A stretch of DNA of 64,000 nucleotides, taken from NCBI RefSeq assembly GCF_010389155.1, contig NC_057766.1, positions 32,001,516 to 32,065,515 on the forward strand. Direction: 5' to 3'. The position numbers and the translations under genes are program-made. The notes below the pieces were generated by a model. That model was not told the DNA's origin and made no database searches. It saw nothing but the letters and a program-made list of their open reading frames with translations. The number at the start of each line of letters is the position of its first letter. The first letter of the stretch is position 1. Positions 1-10,399 of the stretch are shown here, in pieces. The stretch comes from Erigeron canadensis. Lineage: Eukaryota; Streptophyta; Magnoliopsida; Asterales; Asteraceae.

Positions 1-395
1 GATACCATGAGACTAAGTGTTTATCATAAGCTCATTCATCTGCACTATAACCCAGCTATATCTGTATGCTGCTTCCTACATCCTGTTCAAGATGCATTTT
101 AACAAGACACTATTCAAGTTTGGTTCTATTTGTTCTTGGCTACTACTTACATGTTCAATATTCTTAAAAAGGGTAAGTCGCCTAACTATATGAAGTTTGC
201 CATGTTTTATTGTTTCCAATTTCTAGTTAATGTTATAACTTATGTCACCATTATTGTATAGTATGTATAATCGATTATAACTTACAGACCTTTGATGTGG
301 CAACGGTTTGGTTGATGTTATGACTTATAGTGACTATCATGCTAGAAGAAACCTCAGCTACCTAATGAAGTAGCCCAACACAATAACAATGAAAT
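1..395. repeat. Left copy of a duplicated segment flanking the UPF0496 gene
   Basis: The first ~395 bases match, with many substitutions and some indels, the segment at about 2175-2620 on the other side of the UPF0496 gene. Shared stretches include the phrase around 'agctcattcatctgc', 'catcctgttcaaga', 'catgttcaata' and 'aatgaagtttg'-like words in the same order and orientation. The right copy has extra sequence in the middle. Because the right copy lies about 320 bases downstream of a UPF0496 stop codon, the left copy could be the 3' flank of a second UPF0496 gene just outside the window; that is inference. Confidence 0.6.
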
Positions 396-861
396 GCAAG
401 TTTTAAGAAAGAGTTGGGAAATTTAAAATCTGGATGTACACAAAGAACAGGCGCCACATTCTCGTCCTGAGCGCCAGTCACATAGGGCGGCCATGTCAAG
501 CCGAGTACAGAGAGATCCGTCCGAATGTCCGATGGTCTTTCACTCTCTTGTTGTGTCTTCCCAGTTAGGATGAAGGATTAGTACCGATATCAAAAATTAC
601 CATATGGAAATGTAATGATGAAAAAAAAAATACAAAGACCAAACTTAACTTAATGATATGGTATATCCTAATAGGATGTGATGAAAGCAACTCTTTAAAA
701 AAAACATTCATCTTTGACTAGGAAAAAGGAAAGAAATTTTTTTTTGAACAATCTAACACTGAAAAATCCGGTTTTCCTCTCCACACTCAATCTCCAAACC
801 AAATTTCTCAAATCCAAAAACCTACTGCTTAACACAACTTTAACAAAACCATCATCAAAAA

Positions 862-1848
862 ATGTCAAATTCTGCACTTAACCCATCTCAATTGGAAATG
901 GAAACAATACTCAAAGATTTCGCAGGCAATAACGACCTCCACAAGGACACAAGAATCCAAGTCGATAACGACCTCCACAAGGACTATCACGGCTTTGACC
1001 TTGGCACCGACCTATTCAGCAACCATCTTAAGGTCATCCATCCACTGGCTAAAGATTATGCTCAACTTATGTCAACTATTGATTCGTCTGCTTCACTTAA
1101 TAATTGTTTGAAAGGAATTGATTCTCGTTTCTCTTCTTTATATACTGTTATTGATAAATATGAAGCACATAGTAGTGATGTGAACATTCTTGAGGAGTTT
1201 AAAAAGTTTAAGGCCTTGGACGGACCGTTTTCGGGTGAATTCTTCGAGTTGTTACAACATGATTCTATGAAACAAGTTACAATGTTTGAGAAGCTGCAAG
1301 CCCAGAAAGTGGAACTTGATAAGAAGTTGAAATCGATGAAGACGGGGAGGATATTGAGTAATGTGTTTTTTTGGGGGACTTGTAGCACTGTTGTGATTGG
1401 TTCTGTTGTGGCTGCGGTGGTGGCTGCCTCTCCGCTTGTCACAGCATCAGCTGCTGCGTCTGCTGTGCCGTTGGGGTCGATGGGGCAGTGGGTTAATTCA
1501 TTGTGGAAGGAGTATGAGCAGAAGTTTAGAGATCAGAGGGAGATGACAAGTGAAATGCAGGTTGGGAATTATATTGTGATGAAAGATTTGGATAACATCA
1601 AGGCGCTTGTTGACAAACTGGAAGCAAATACGGAAGGTATGCTGGGAAATGTTGATTTTGAGGTAACTACCAAGGAACAGGAAGCGGTGGGGATAATGGT
1701 GGATGAGATGAAGAGCATGAGGAATGTGTTTGAAAAGACAATTGAGGATTTGAGTGACCATTTGGACAAGTGCACAAGTGATGCAAAAATAGCAAGGACT
1801 ATGATTTTGAAGAGGATTATTAAGCATCCTAGCTACTCATCACTTTAG
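862..1848 (+). CDS. UPF0496 (DUF677, AT14A-like) family protein
   Basis: A single-exon gene of 328 residues resembling the plant UPF0496/DUF677 family, some members of which (AT14A) have been linked to membrane-cytoskeleton contacts; the biochemical role is unknown. The middle (about residues 164-205) is a long hydrophobic Ala/Val-rich stretch, probably one or two membrane passes. It sits between helical, charged regions likely to form coiled coils (about 105-160 and 235-310), which is the family layout. The N-terminus holds a short internal duplication: the residues NDLHKD occur twice, twelve residues apart, coming from a repeated stretch of DNA near 928 and 964. The family is usually 350-400 residues, so this copy is slightly short at the N-terminus. 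The start is the first ATG after an A-rich leader. The gene is bracketed by a direct duplication (1-395 and 2175-2620), which suggests a tandem family array. Substrate or partner cannot be told from sequence. Confidence 0.85.
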   Translation: MSNSALNPSQLEMETILKDFAGNNDLHKDTRIQVDNDLHKDYHGFDLGTDLFSNHLKVIHPLAKDYAQLMSTIDSSASLNNCLKGIDSRFSSLYTVIDKYEAHSSDVNILEEFKKFKALDGPFSGEFFELLQHDSMKQVTMFEKLQAQKVELDKKLKSMKTGRILSNVFFWGTCSTVVIGSVVAAVVAASPLVTASAAASAVPLGSMGQWVNSLWKEYEQKFRDQREMTSEMQVGNYIVMKDLDNIKALVDKLEANTEGMLGNVDFEVTTKEQEAVGIMVDEMKSMRNVFEKTIEDLSDHLDKCTSDAKIARTMILKRIIKHPSYSSL

Positions 1849-2174
1849 ACCCTCCTGCTTATAAACCTATGCTTCTAAAGTTCTAATATATATGAAGAAT
1901 TTTTCTTTTCTTTTTTTTTTTTAATAAGAATATGAATGATCTTTTGTTATGGAAATTTTTTCATGGGCGTAGCATTTATGGAATAAATGCAATGAATATG
2001 TATAAGTTATATATAGATGTCATGATGATATAATATGTTGATCCGACTTGTTTACTGTTTCGGATGTTTGGTCTTGCGTAATATTTCAGCTTATTGGCTT
2101 ATTTGCATTTGTTTGATTGGTAATGAACCCGCTGAACGCTTGGATTCCTTTATTGGTTTGTAGATTCATTAGGT

Positions 2175-2620
2175 TATCATGCACAAAGTCTTTATCAGCA
2201 TAAGCTCATTCATCTGCTCTCTAACCCGGCTATACGTGTACGCAGCTTCAGACATCCTGTTCAAGATTAGTCCTATTTGTTCTTTGTTTTTATACTCAGG
2301 TCTATGCCTATAACAACTAACTTCTTCAAACTTCTTGCCAGCCACCTCCGCGCCTATATCACTGAATTCCCCAACATTCCCAACGTCCAAGTTACAAGGA
2401 GAGGACGTCTATAGGCACAGGCCGTACATGTTCAATATACTAAAAAAGGGCCAGTCGCCAAACAATATGAAGTTTGTCATGTTTTGTAGTGTTATATCAC
2501 TGTCGTTGTATGTATAACGGCCAGTTTGACTTGTAGACCGTTTGGATCATGTTATAACTTATATCGCCTACCTATTGAAGAAGTACTAGTCCACCACGAT
2601 TACAATGAATTGAAAGATTT
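2175..2620. repeat. Right copy of the segment flanking the UPF0496 gene
   Basis: Diverged direct copy of the segment at 1-395. It contains a 73-codon open frame on the minus strand (2169-2390) that I could not assign to a family. The left copy does not keep that frame open, so I treat it as decayed sequence, not a gene. Confidence 0.6.
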
Positions 2621-2639
2621 TAAAAATAGTTAGCGATTT

Positions 2640-3500
2640 TTAAACTGGATATACACAATAACAAAAGGACTTGAGCCTAAGCTAATACGATCTTTCAATA
2701 AAAATAGTCAGGTGTCAAAAAACCAGATGTACACAATAACGTAAGGCGTCATTACGTCAATGTGGTTTAGAGATAGGGCTTGAGCCCGGCGCTCTGCAAG
2801 TATGACCTTTCAAGTTTACAACCAATTGACGACTGAGTACTTTTAAATTGGTTCATTATTGTTGATGAATCGAAATTATCAAGACATATCCAGATAATTA
2901 CCTCTCATGTTAGAGAAATGGGTTATTGGACGAGACGAAACTGTTGACTAATGTCTATTTTCTTAAAACAGTTAGCTTTGTTGCTAAGCGAACTTAACAT
3001 ACTTACATCGTTTGATTTACTGTCTCTCTATAATAATTCTCATATAATAAAAATGTTAAATAAAGCCTTTAGGCTTCACTTAACGTGCATACAAAAATTG
3101 TACATTTATATATTAAAAGTTCACCCCTAAATTTTATGGTATGTATACAACTAATTAATGCAAACCCTAATAATTAAATGTCTTCTCATATAGTTAAATT
3201 TATAATTTTAAATTGAACATTTAATAAACGTTTATTAAAACGAAATATATTTTAGTCCTTATGTTATCAATCCATTTGCAAAAATAGTTTAAATTTATAC
3301 AAAGTTGTGATTTTGATACAAAGTGACAGGTTTGTAGTATATAGTTTGATCTGATATTTCGAACAGCATATAATTAAAATTTATTACGTAAATAAACTAT
3401 AAATACAATATATAAATTTGATTTTTTTTTATACGGAAGCTTATTGTTTTTTTCTTTTGTTCTTTTTGGTCGATTTTTAGTTACTAATTGTATAAGCATA
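2640..3500. other. AT-rich intergenic DNA, nothing recognised
   Basis: Simple AT-rich sequence with frequent stops in all frames. No coding, RNA or clear repeat structure was recognised. Confidence 0.5.
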
Positions 3501-3539
3501 TATAAGGTAACACTTCGGCAAGAACACTTTTAAAATAAG

Positions 3540-3820
3540 AACGGTGAGAACACTTAAAAACTACATTTTGATGTATTAAAAGTCCATAAAACTAACATAG
3601 TGCATAACTAATTATCATTATTTAAGTGTTTAACAACACATTGATTCGTCAAAATCGAAAAAATCACCTTTTTTTGTCAAAATGATGCATAAAAAAACGT
3701 AATTTTTTTTATTTTGACGAATTAATGTGTTACTAAACACTTAAATAATGATAATTAATTATGCTTTATGTTAGTTTTATAGACTTTTAATGCATCAAAA
3801 TGTAGTTTTTAAGTATTTTA
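3540..3820. mobile_element. Foldback (MITE-like) element
   Basis: The segment from about 3545 ('aaaaactacattttgatg') through the 'aacacattgattcgtc' motif is repeated in inverted orientation up to about 3815 ('catcaaaatgtagttttt'). Each arm is about 110-120 bases, with a short A/T-rich spacer. This is a classic foldback MITE. The superfamily is unclear because no target duplication could be fixed. Immediately left, the motif 'aagaac..tgagaacac' also occurs in inverse form near 9810-9850, so the two may belong to related repeats. Confidence 0.65.
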
Positions 3821-3850
3821 TCGTGCTCTTATTTGATTGTCCCCCAGAGT

Positions 3851-4642
3851 TAGGGGTGTTGATGGGTCGGGTTAATTGGATTTCGGGTTATTTGGTTCGG
3901 GTTATTCGGGTTTCAAAGGATTATAAGTTAACCCGTAACCCAAACCAAATAATATTTGGGTTATTTGGGTTTGGGTTGTTTGGGTTCGGGTTTTTTGGAT
4001 CGGGTTTTGGTTAACCCAAATAAAATGTCATTGAATTTACGTGCATTAGTTACGCAATATTGCAACAATATAATTTCAATTTCAAAAACTTGAATAATAG
4101 TGATACTTATATAGACTAAGTTCTTTATTTTCAAATGTGTTGAAACACTTTTGATTATGCGTTTTTTGAATTCTTGAATGAAAAAATGATAATATTATTA
4201 GAATAAAAGTCATACACAAAACAAATAAATTACAAACTATATAAAAATATAGAAACTACTGATATTAAATAAACAAATTTTGACAATATATAACTCTTTT
4301 TATATTCATATATTTATCATCTTTTATTAGTGTATTTTTTAACATCCATTATTATTTAACTTTGCATGTTTCTGATTTTGTTTATAAATGAAAATTTAAT
4401 ATTCAAATAATATATACTTTAAACAAATTTAATGTGTTATATTAGTGTATATATATATAAATGCATCTTATTTGGGTTATTTGGGTTGACCCAAACTATA
4501 ACATTTTCACCCACAACCCAAACCGATTAAGCTTTGGGTTAACTCAAATGACGACCCACAAACCAAATAACCCAACCCGTATCACCCAAACCCATTCAGG
4601 TTAGGTCGGGTTATTTGGGTTTGGTTATTTTTAACACCCCTA
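3851..4642. mobile_element. Non-autonomous hAT element with AACCC-type subterminal repeats
   Basis: The element starts TAGGGGTGTT and ends AACACCCCTA. It is flanked by an 8-bp direct repeat, CCCAGAGT (3843-3850) and CCCAGAAT (4643-4650), with one mismatch. An 8-bp duplication with TAGGGGTG-type ends is diagnostic of the hAT superfamily. About 150 bases at each end are packed with GGGTT/AACCC words in opposite orientation (left about 3856-4020, right about 4465-4630), with AT-rich filler between. There is no transposase. The 74-codon frame at the left end is made of these repeats and is not a gene. Confidence 0.85.
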
Positions 4643-5811
4643 CCCAGAATACATATCCCTACATTATATAAATCTCACTTCAAAATTTGTTAGTTATTGC
4701 CTATGTGGCATGCTTAAAAATGCAAGAAAGCCCAAAAATCATCTAAATATTGCTCCTTGGAAGGTCTACGGATTAGTTATTTTATAAGAAGTTCAAATTT
4801 TTGAAAACGGATTAGTTATGCTTTATACAAGTTCAAATTTTCGAAAATTTGAATATGTAACCATTCGTGTATTACTTGTGGCGGTTACTTCCTTGCATGT
4901 CTATGCCTATATAAGGCCACTTCCATTCAGTTTAAAGGCATTTCAAAACGTAAACACATAACATATCAATTTTAGCATGGCTTCACTAAACCATGTTTCA
5001 ATTAGAAATTTGCGTCCAAATAATAAGCCATGTATGATAACGGTTAGAATTTTGCGGCTATGGAAGTAACCTCTATATGGAGATGTTAATAACATAGGTA
5101 GTATTGAGATGATTCTAATGGACGAACATGTAAGTATTCATTGTTTGTGAATTTTTCTTTTTTGATTAGATTACTTTATATATTGTTTTCTATACTGTAT
5201 ATATATGAAGCATATCATATTGGTTAATATTTATTTTTAAAAATAGAAAAGACTGTTTTCTAATTTAATAAATTTAGTTACTTTGTTTTATGTGTTTTCA
5301 TGTTATTTTCAGATTAGTCAACTTAAATCTGTTTTTAAGTATGTAGTTTTGATCATGTAATCCGTTCGACTTATGTTTTTAATGGTTTATGTTTTTAAAA
5401 TAGAGTAAACAGAGTAAAGAGTGGCAGATGAAATTCATATAATGCTATTAATGGACCAGAGTAAAAAGAGTAAGCAGTTTGATCATCTAATGCTTTTAAT
5501 GGACCAAAGAAGACTGTTTGTGAGAAATCCATTACTGGTCCATTTACGGACTATTCTAACTTTGATACTTAAATCATCACGATCTGGATGAAGTTCATTA
5601 AGTAATTTGAAAGAAGAATTCATGTTGAACGAATGTATGGATGAAAAATATTAGTCAAGAGTGGAATAAATTGTGGTGTGAAGTTTATACTTAGCTATAT
5701 GAATTGTTATGTATATATAAGAATCTATTTGGCATTCGGTTAAAACTTAGCAATGGGCGGCTATTTTTAAATTCAAATGGGAAGTTAAAAAATTGTAGGT
5801 ATGTACAGTTA

Positions 5812-6143
5812 ATTTTTTAAAATATGCTAAATTTTAGGTCCATAAAAAGTGGGTACTAAATATATTATAAAGTTTTGGATGTATCAGACAACTACAAATT
5901 TATTTCTAAATTTGTAAAAGTTGATTCAAGTGATGAGGTATGTTCTTATGTTATAGCCGTTTATTTCGTAAACAACGTTGTAATCAGTAAATTTTAATTT
6001 ATTGGGCTTTGATACGTAATAGATTTACTGCAAGAATTTGTGAGTAAATTTACTAGATGTAATGAGTATATGTATTGGGCTGTAATATATAAAATTTATC
6101 CCACTTTTTATGGACCTAAAATTTAGCATATTAAAAAATTTTA
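5812..6143. repeat. Foldback sequence nested in the Helitron
   Basis: The words 'aatatgctaaattttaggtc' (about 5820) and its inverse near 6110-6130, together with the neighbouring 'cataaaaagtggg' and 'cccactttttatg', form inverted arms around an AT-rich centre. This looks like a small MITE inserted in an intron of the RPA-like remnant. Ends and target duplication were not resolved. Confidence 0.5.
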
Positions 6144-7525
6144 ATATGTAATGGGTATACGTAATAGATTTTCAGTTATTAAATAACACATTAGCAACAA
6201 AAACTGTAAATACATGATCCCATTAGGTACCTAAAATATAGCATATTCAAATACGTGTAATTGTACATGTAAATACAGTTTCAAAAATGAACTTTTAAAT
6301 TTTGAAAAATACCACCCACTTCAAACAAAAACTATAAATACATGATCCCATTACTAACTTAAAAACACTTTGTCTTCTTGAAAGCTTTTTTTGCTGTTCA
6401 AGTATTTTTACGTGGTGAGGACCCATTACCTTTTTTTTGCAGTTCAAGTATTTGTTTCAAACTTACGAATACAAATGAATGAAATGACATCCATTATGTT
6501 AGAAGATAAGTTTCATGGTCGATCATATTATGTGGTGAGTTATTTCTATATTTTGATTTTATATATGCAAGATAAGATCATAAATTATATATTATTATAA
6601 ACGTTACGTACAATCAGATGTAATTGGAAGAGTTGTAGATGTTGGAGATACTTTGTGTTTTAAATGACATGAAAAAAAATTAAAGAGACTGAGTTTGGTG
6701 TTGCAAGATCGACAAGAGGTTAGTATATACAATTAAATTCATCGATATATACTTAATAATAATCAGTTAATCATTTAGATTTCATACTATTATGTTTTCA
6801 CTAATATCTTTATATTTTAACTATTTCAGTGGAAAGAAGATTGAATGTATTTTATATAATCATTATGTGGATATATTTATGCGGGCTGTTTAATGTTATG
6901 AATTATCTATATTGGTTATGATATTACAATTTGCGAGAGCTCGAAATTGTGGAGGTAATGTATTTAGATTACAACTATTAGTTTTAATTATATTTAGATT
7001 ATTTTTACTAAATTCGAAATGTATAATTTTGTAAGTATAACTTAAATGTTTTTTATAGTTTTAATTACACGTGTAAATCTATTGTATGTAAGTAATATAT
7101 ATATATCCGATGTTGCATATGGTACAAGATTGCTAATGGACGATAAAGTTGATGAAATTTGTTTATATGTGAAGAGGTATTATACATGGTACCTAAAATT
7201 ATATGAAAGTGTCCAAAAAAAAGATAATTCTTATATCATGAATTAATTATGCATTAAAGCTCTTAATTTATAAATGCATGTAGATATCAAGCAACTACAG
7301 AAGTAACTTCATGTGATATAACCAAAACAGAAATTCTGAATCTACATATTTACGCGTCACCAATGACTTTTGTCAAACATTGTCGATACATAACAGTGTC
7401 AGAATATGAGAATTTAAGTGAGGTATTTCTTATTTTTCGGTTATTAATTTCAATTTTTTTTAATACGTACGATATAAATATTGAGTAAGAAATTAACCAT
7501 AAATTTACACTCATTCCTAATATTA

Positions 7526-8047
7526 TCCCTACATTATATAAATCTCACTTCAAAATTTGTTAGTTATTGCCTATGTGGCATGCTTAAAAATGCAAGAAAG
7601 CCCAAAAATCATTACAATATTGCTCCTTGGAAGGTCTACGGATTAGTTACTTTTATAAGAAGTTCAAATTTTCGAAAACATATTAGTTATGCTTTCAAGA
7701 AGTTCAAATTTTCAAAAATTTGAATATGTAACCGTTCGTGTATTGCTTTTGGCGGTTACTTTCTTGCATGTCTACGTCTATATAAGACCACTTCCATTCA
7801 GTTTTAAGGCATTTTAAAACGTAAACATATAACAGATCAATTTTAGCATGGCTTCACTAAACCATGTTTCAATTAGAAATTTGCGTCCAAATAATAAGCC
7901 ATGTACGATAACGGTTAGAATTTGCGGCTATGGAAGCAACCTCTATATAGAGATGTTAATAACATAGGTAGTATTGAGATGATCCTGATGGACGAACATG
8001 TAAGTATTCATTGTTTGTGAATTTTTTTTTCCGATTAGATTACTTTT
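7526..8047 (+). repeat. Internal second copy of the Helitron 5' end and RPA first exon
   Basis: This segment copies 4656-5170 almost base for base. It has the same Helitron 5' start after an A (A|TCCCTACATTATATAA), the same promoter-like leader and the same first exon. It sits between the SEYENLSE-like and LWY-like parts of the RPA remnant. Either a second, shortened Helitron copy lies here head-to-tail with the first, or a segment was duplicated inside the element. Confidence 0.8.
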
Positions 8048-9013
8048 TAACATAACTTTTTTTCGAATTTATAACTAGCTTTTTAACATTCTAATGTATA
8101 AACATTTTCATTTTGACAGCTTGATAAAGTGGTTGTTGTTGCAACAATCGGTTTTATTCCAACCGACCAGTTATGGTATTCAATGGAATGTGTGAACTAT
8201 TCTCAAGAATTAAGTTGACCGATCTCTACATGGATGCAGTCGACATTATTGATGCTTTAAGGGACAACAAAATGTGGATTTGTTGTTCATGTAACAAGGA
8301 AGGAGTTCTCATCAATCCTAGGTATATATATATATATTTCATATTAAAACTCTATAATCATTAAGTTGTGTGGTACAATTGTATCTCTGTTTTTTTTTTT
8401 TTTGGTAGGTTTAATGTGCAAGTTAGGATTGTAGATGCCACTTGTGCTATTGGAGTTAAAATAAATGATCAACAAACTTCAAATCTTATACAAAGAACAA
8501 CCTATCAAATTTGTGATGAAAATTATGAGGTATATATGGTTTATTTTAGTGCTAAATAAGACTTTTCTATGTATGTTAAGTCATTAATTTTTTTTAAAAT
8601 GGTCATTAGTTGTAATAGGAGTACATTTACTTCGCTACATGCATACTTGAACTGGTGTTAAAAAAATTATTTAAGGTTATAGCGCATCCATGTGGGTCTA
8701 TATATGAAAGTGTGAGAAAATTCATAATACCTATCACATCCAGGTAACCAACATAATCCTTCTTATATGCGCCTACTATGGGCAATCCATTTTATAATTT
8801 CTCTCTAGCGTGCAATGTACGCGTTTTAAGCCCTCATGTATCATTAATAAATCTCAAGGTATATCTAGTATTCTTCTTCTTAATAGTTTTATTATGTCCA
8901 ACTCAGTTATATTTATTCATTGATACAATCTTAAAATAAAGTTTAAGAAAAATTATTTAGGGTTATCCGTGCATCGTACGGGGTCTAAGCACTAGTATAT
9001 ACATATACATACA

Positions 9014-9890
9014 TAGGGGAGCCATCCATCTAATAAGAGACTTCCAAATCATCAATCATTTAATAGGGTAATTTAGACAATTCAAAAATATATTTAATTT
9101 ATATTTTTATCAAATAATTATTAATTCATTAAAATAAACTGCCTTTTCAAATTTAACTTGATATCAATTTAAATAATAGGACGGCTTCTATAACTGCCGT
9201 TTCAAAAATGCCATTAATTGTCCCATTCGATTTTGATTTTCTTAACATTAGGTGTAATAAGTGTTTAGGCATTATTTTTTGTCCAATTCGATCTTATTTT
9301 CTTCACAGTAAAGAGTTGGATTTGCATGAATTTGAATACATTCAATTCGTCCTTTGTAATTTGGATGCATAGTTCCTTGGATGCACACAACATCTTAAAC
9401 AAATGGATGCACAACTCTTATAAAAAAGGATACAAAATATTTCTTAGATGTGGATGCATAGCTCTTATATAAATGAGGATGCAAAGTTTTTCTAAAATGT
9501 GGATGCATATTTCCAAAGTAGATGCACAATTAGTTATATTGAAAAATGGATGCGGATCGAACTCTTATTTCTATATGGATGTGGAACTCCTATACAATGA
9601 ACATCATGTAACTGCTTTTGCTAATTGGAAAACTGCCATGTCCCATGAACGTGGTGTAAATTGGCATGCATATTTTTTTTTTTTTCTTTTATATTTAATT
9701 ACCTTTATGTCCTTTAAAATACATGTAAAATAACATATTTACCATTAATTTCATTAAATATTACAAAACACCCCAAATCATCTTAGCCTTTAATTTTTTC
9801 ATCCAATGGCCAGAAATTGTTCTCACTGTTCTCATTTTCAACATGTTCTCATCGGAAAACTACCCTACATACATATATATAAATATAAAT
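9014..9890. repeat. Unclassified repeat with a degenerate minisatellite
   Basis: The stretch begins at 'aggggagccatcc', flanked by TA/CA-rich steps, and ends near the 'gttctcactgttctcatttt' and 'gttctcatcgg' words followed by TA/CA-rich DNA. In the middle (9355-9600) the unit 'ggatgcacaactcttataaa' recurs about ten times with heavy divergence. No protein or terminal repeat was identified. The two 85-codon frames here are by-products of the repeats. Confidence 0.4.
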
Positions 9891-10399
9891 ATTTTTTACA
9901 TAGTCATCCACCAGATATTAAACTTAAATTATATGTATAAGCGTATAACATTGACTTTTATACACAACTTTTCTTGGTGCAAATTTCTTGTTATCTATTT
10001 GCAGGAAAAATGTATAAATAATGCTAATTGGTACGATACTGGCTGGCCCAAGTTTAAGATAATTATGTTTTTTTATTTAAAACTAATCTTTTCTTTTTAA
10101 CGGCAGTTTGTCGTTTCATCGATCTAAGATTCCAAAAACCCATCCATAAAATCCACTCTTATAAATACATAAAGTGATACTCAAACCAAAATAAATCATT
10201 GAAAGGTTAAAAACCTTATCAAACGGACCACAAACTCAAGATTTTTTTATTTTATTTTATTTTTATTAGGCCAAGTTAATTTGTTAAAACTAGACCCAAA
10301 TCTTCACTATAATATTAAGGAACAAGATAATAATCTTTGTAAGTATACTTATTTGTCTACGGGCGTTATCTATACTCCAAAAGTACATTTAGTATATAA

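Larger units (their letters stand above)
4978..8560 (+). pseudogene. Replication protein A 70 kDa (RPA1/DUF223-like) remnant in the Helitron
   Basis: Fragments appear in the order of an RPA1-like single-strand DNA-binding protein. The first exon (4978-5129, ending IEMILMDEH before a GTAAGT donor) matches the N-terminal OB fold. Around 6617-6670 a DVIGRVVDVGD stretch matches the second OB fold. Around 6830-6890 there is GKKIECILYNHYVD, and around 6925-6955 ILQFARARNCGG. Around 8120-8175 is VVVVATIGF..DQLWY, followed by a CxxC zinc-ribbon half (WICCSCNKEG, 8275-8305) and FNVQVRIVDAT (8410-8445), as in the C-terminal domain. A stop codon (AAGTAA, near 5066) and many frame breaks disable it. A second copy of the first exon (7848-7999) lies inside what would be a late intron and has a one-base deletion instead of the stop. 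It is probably non-functional. Confidence 0.7.
4656..8995 (+). mobile_element. Helitron carrying a decayed RPA1-like gene
   Basis: The left end is A|TCCCTACATTATATAAATC and the right end is ...TCTAAGCACTAG|T, with a hairpin (CCGTGC...GTACGG, 8967-8981) eleven bases before the CTAG. TC start, CTRR end, subterminal hairpin and an A^T insertion site are the Helitron hallmarks. The first ~520 bases (4656-5170) recur inside at 7526-8047. A second, weaker copy of the 3' end lies at about 8665-8705. The interior holds remnants of a replication protein A 70-kDa-like gene, a cargo typical of plant Helitrons. No Rep/helicase is visible, so the element is non-autonomous. A foldback sequence (about 5812-6143) is nested inside. 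Confidence 0.75.

Noticed and set aside
2169..2390. 73-codon minus-strand frame as a small gene
   Set aside because: No recognised family, and the duplicated copy at 1-395 does not keep the frame.
3851..4642. AACCC/GGGTT-rich DNA as interstitial telomeric repeat
   Set aside because: The words are irregular and not TTTAGGG units; they lie in inverted orientation at both ends of a hAT element with an 8-bp duplication.
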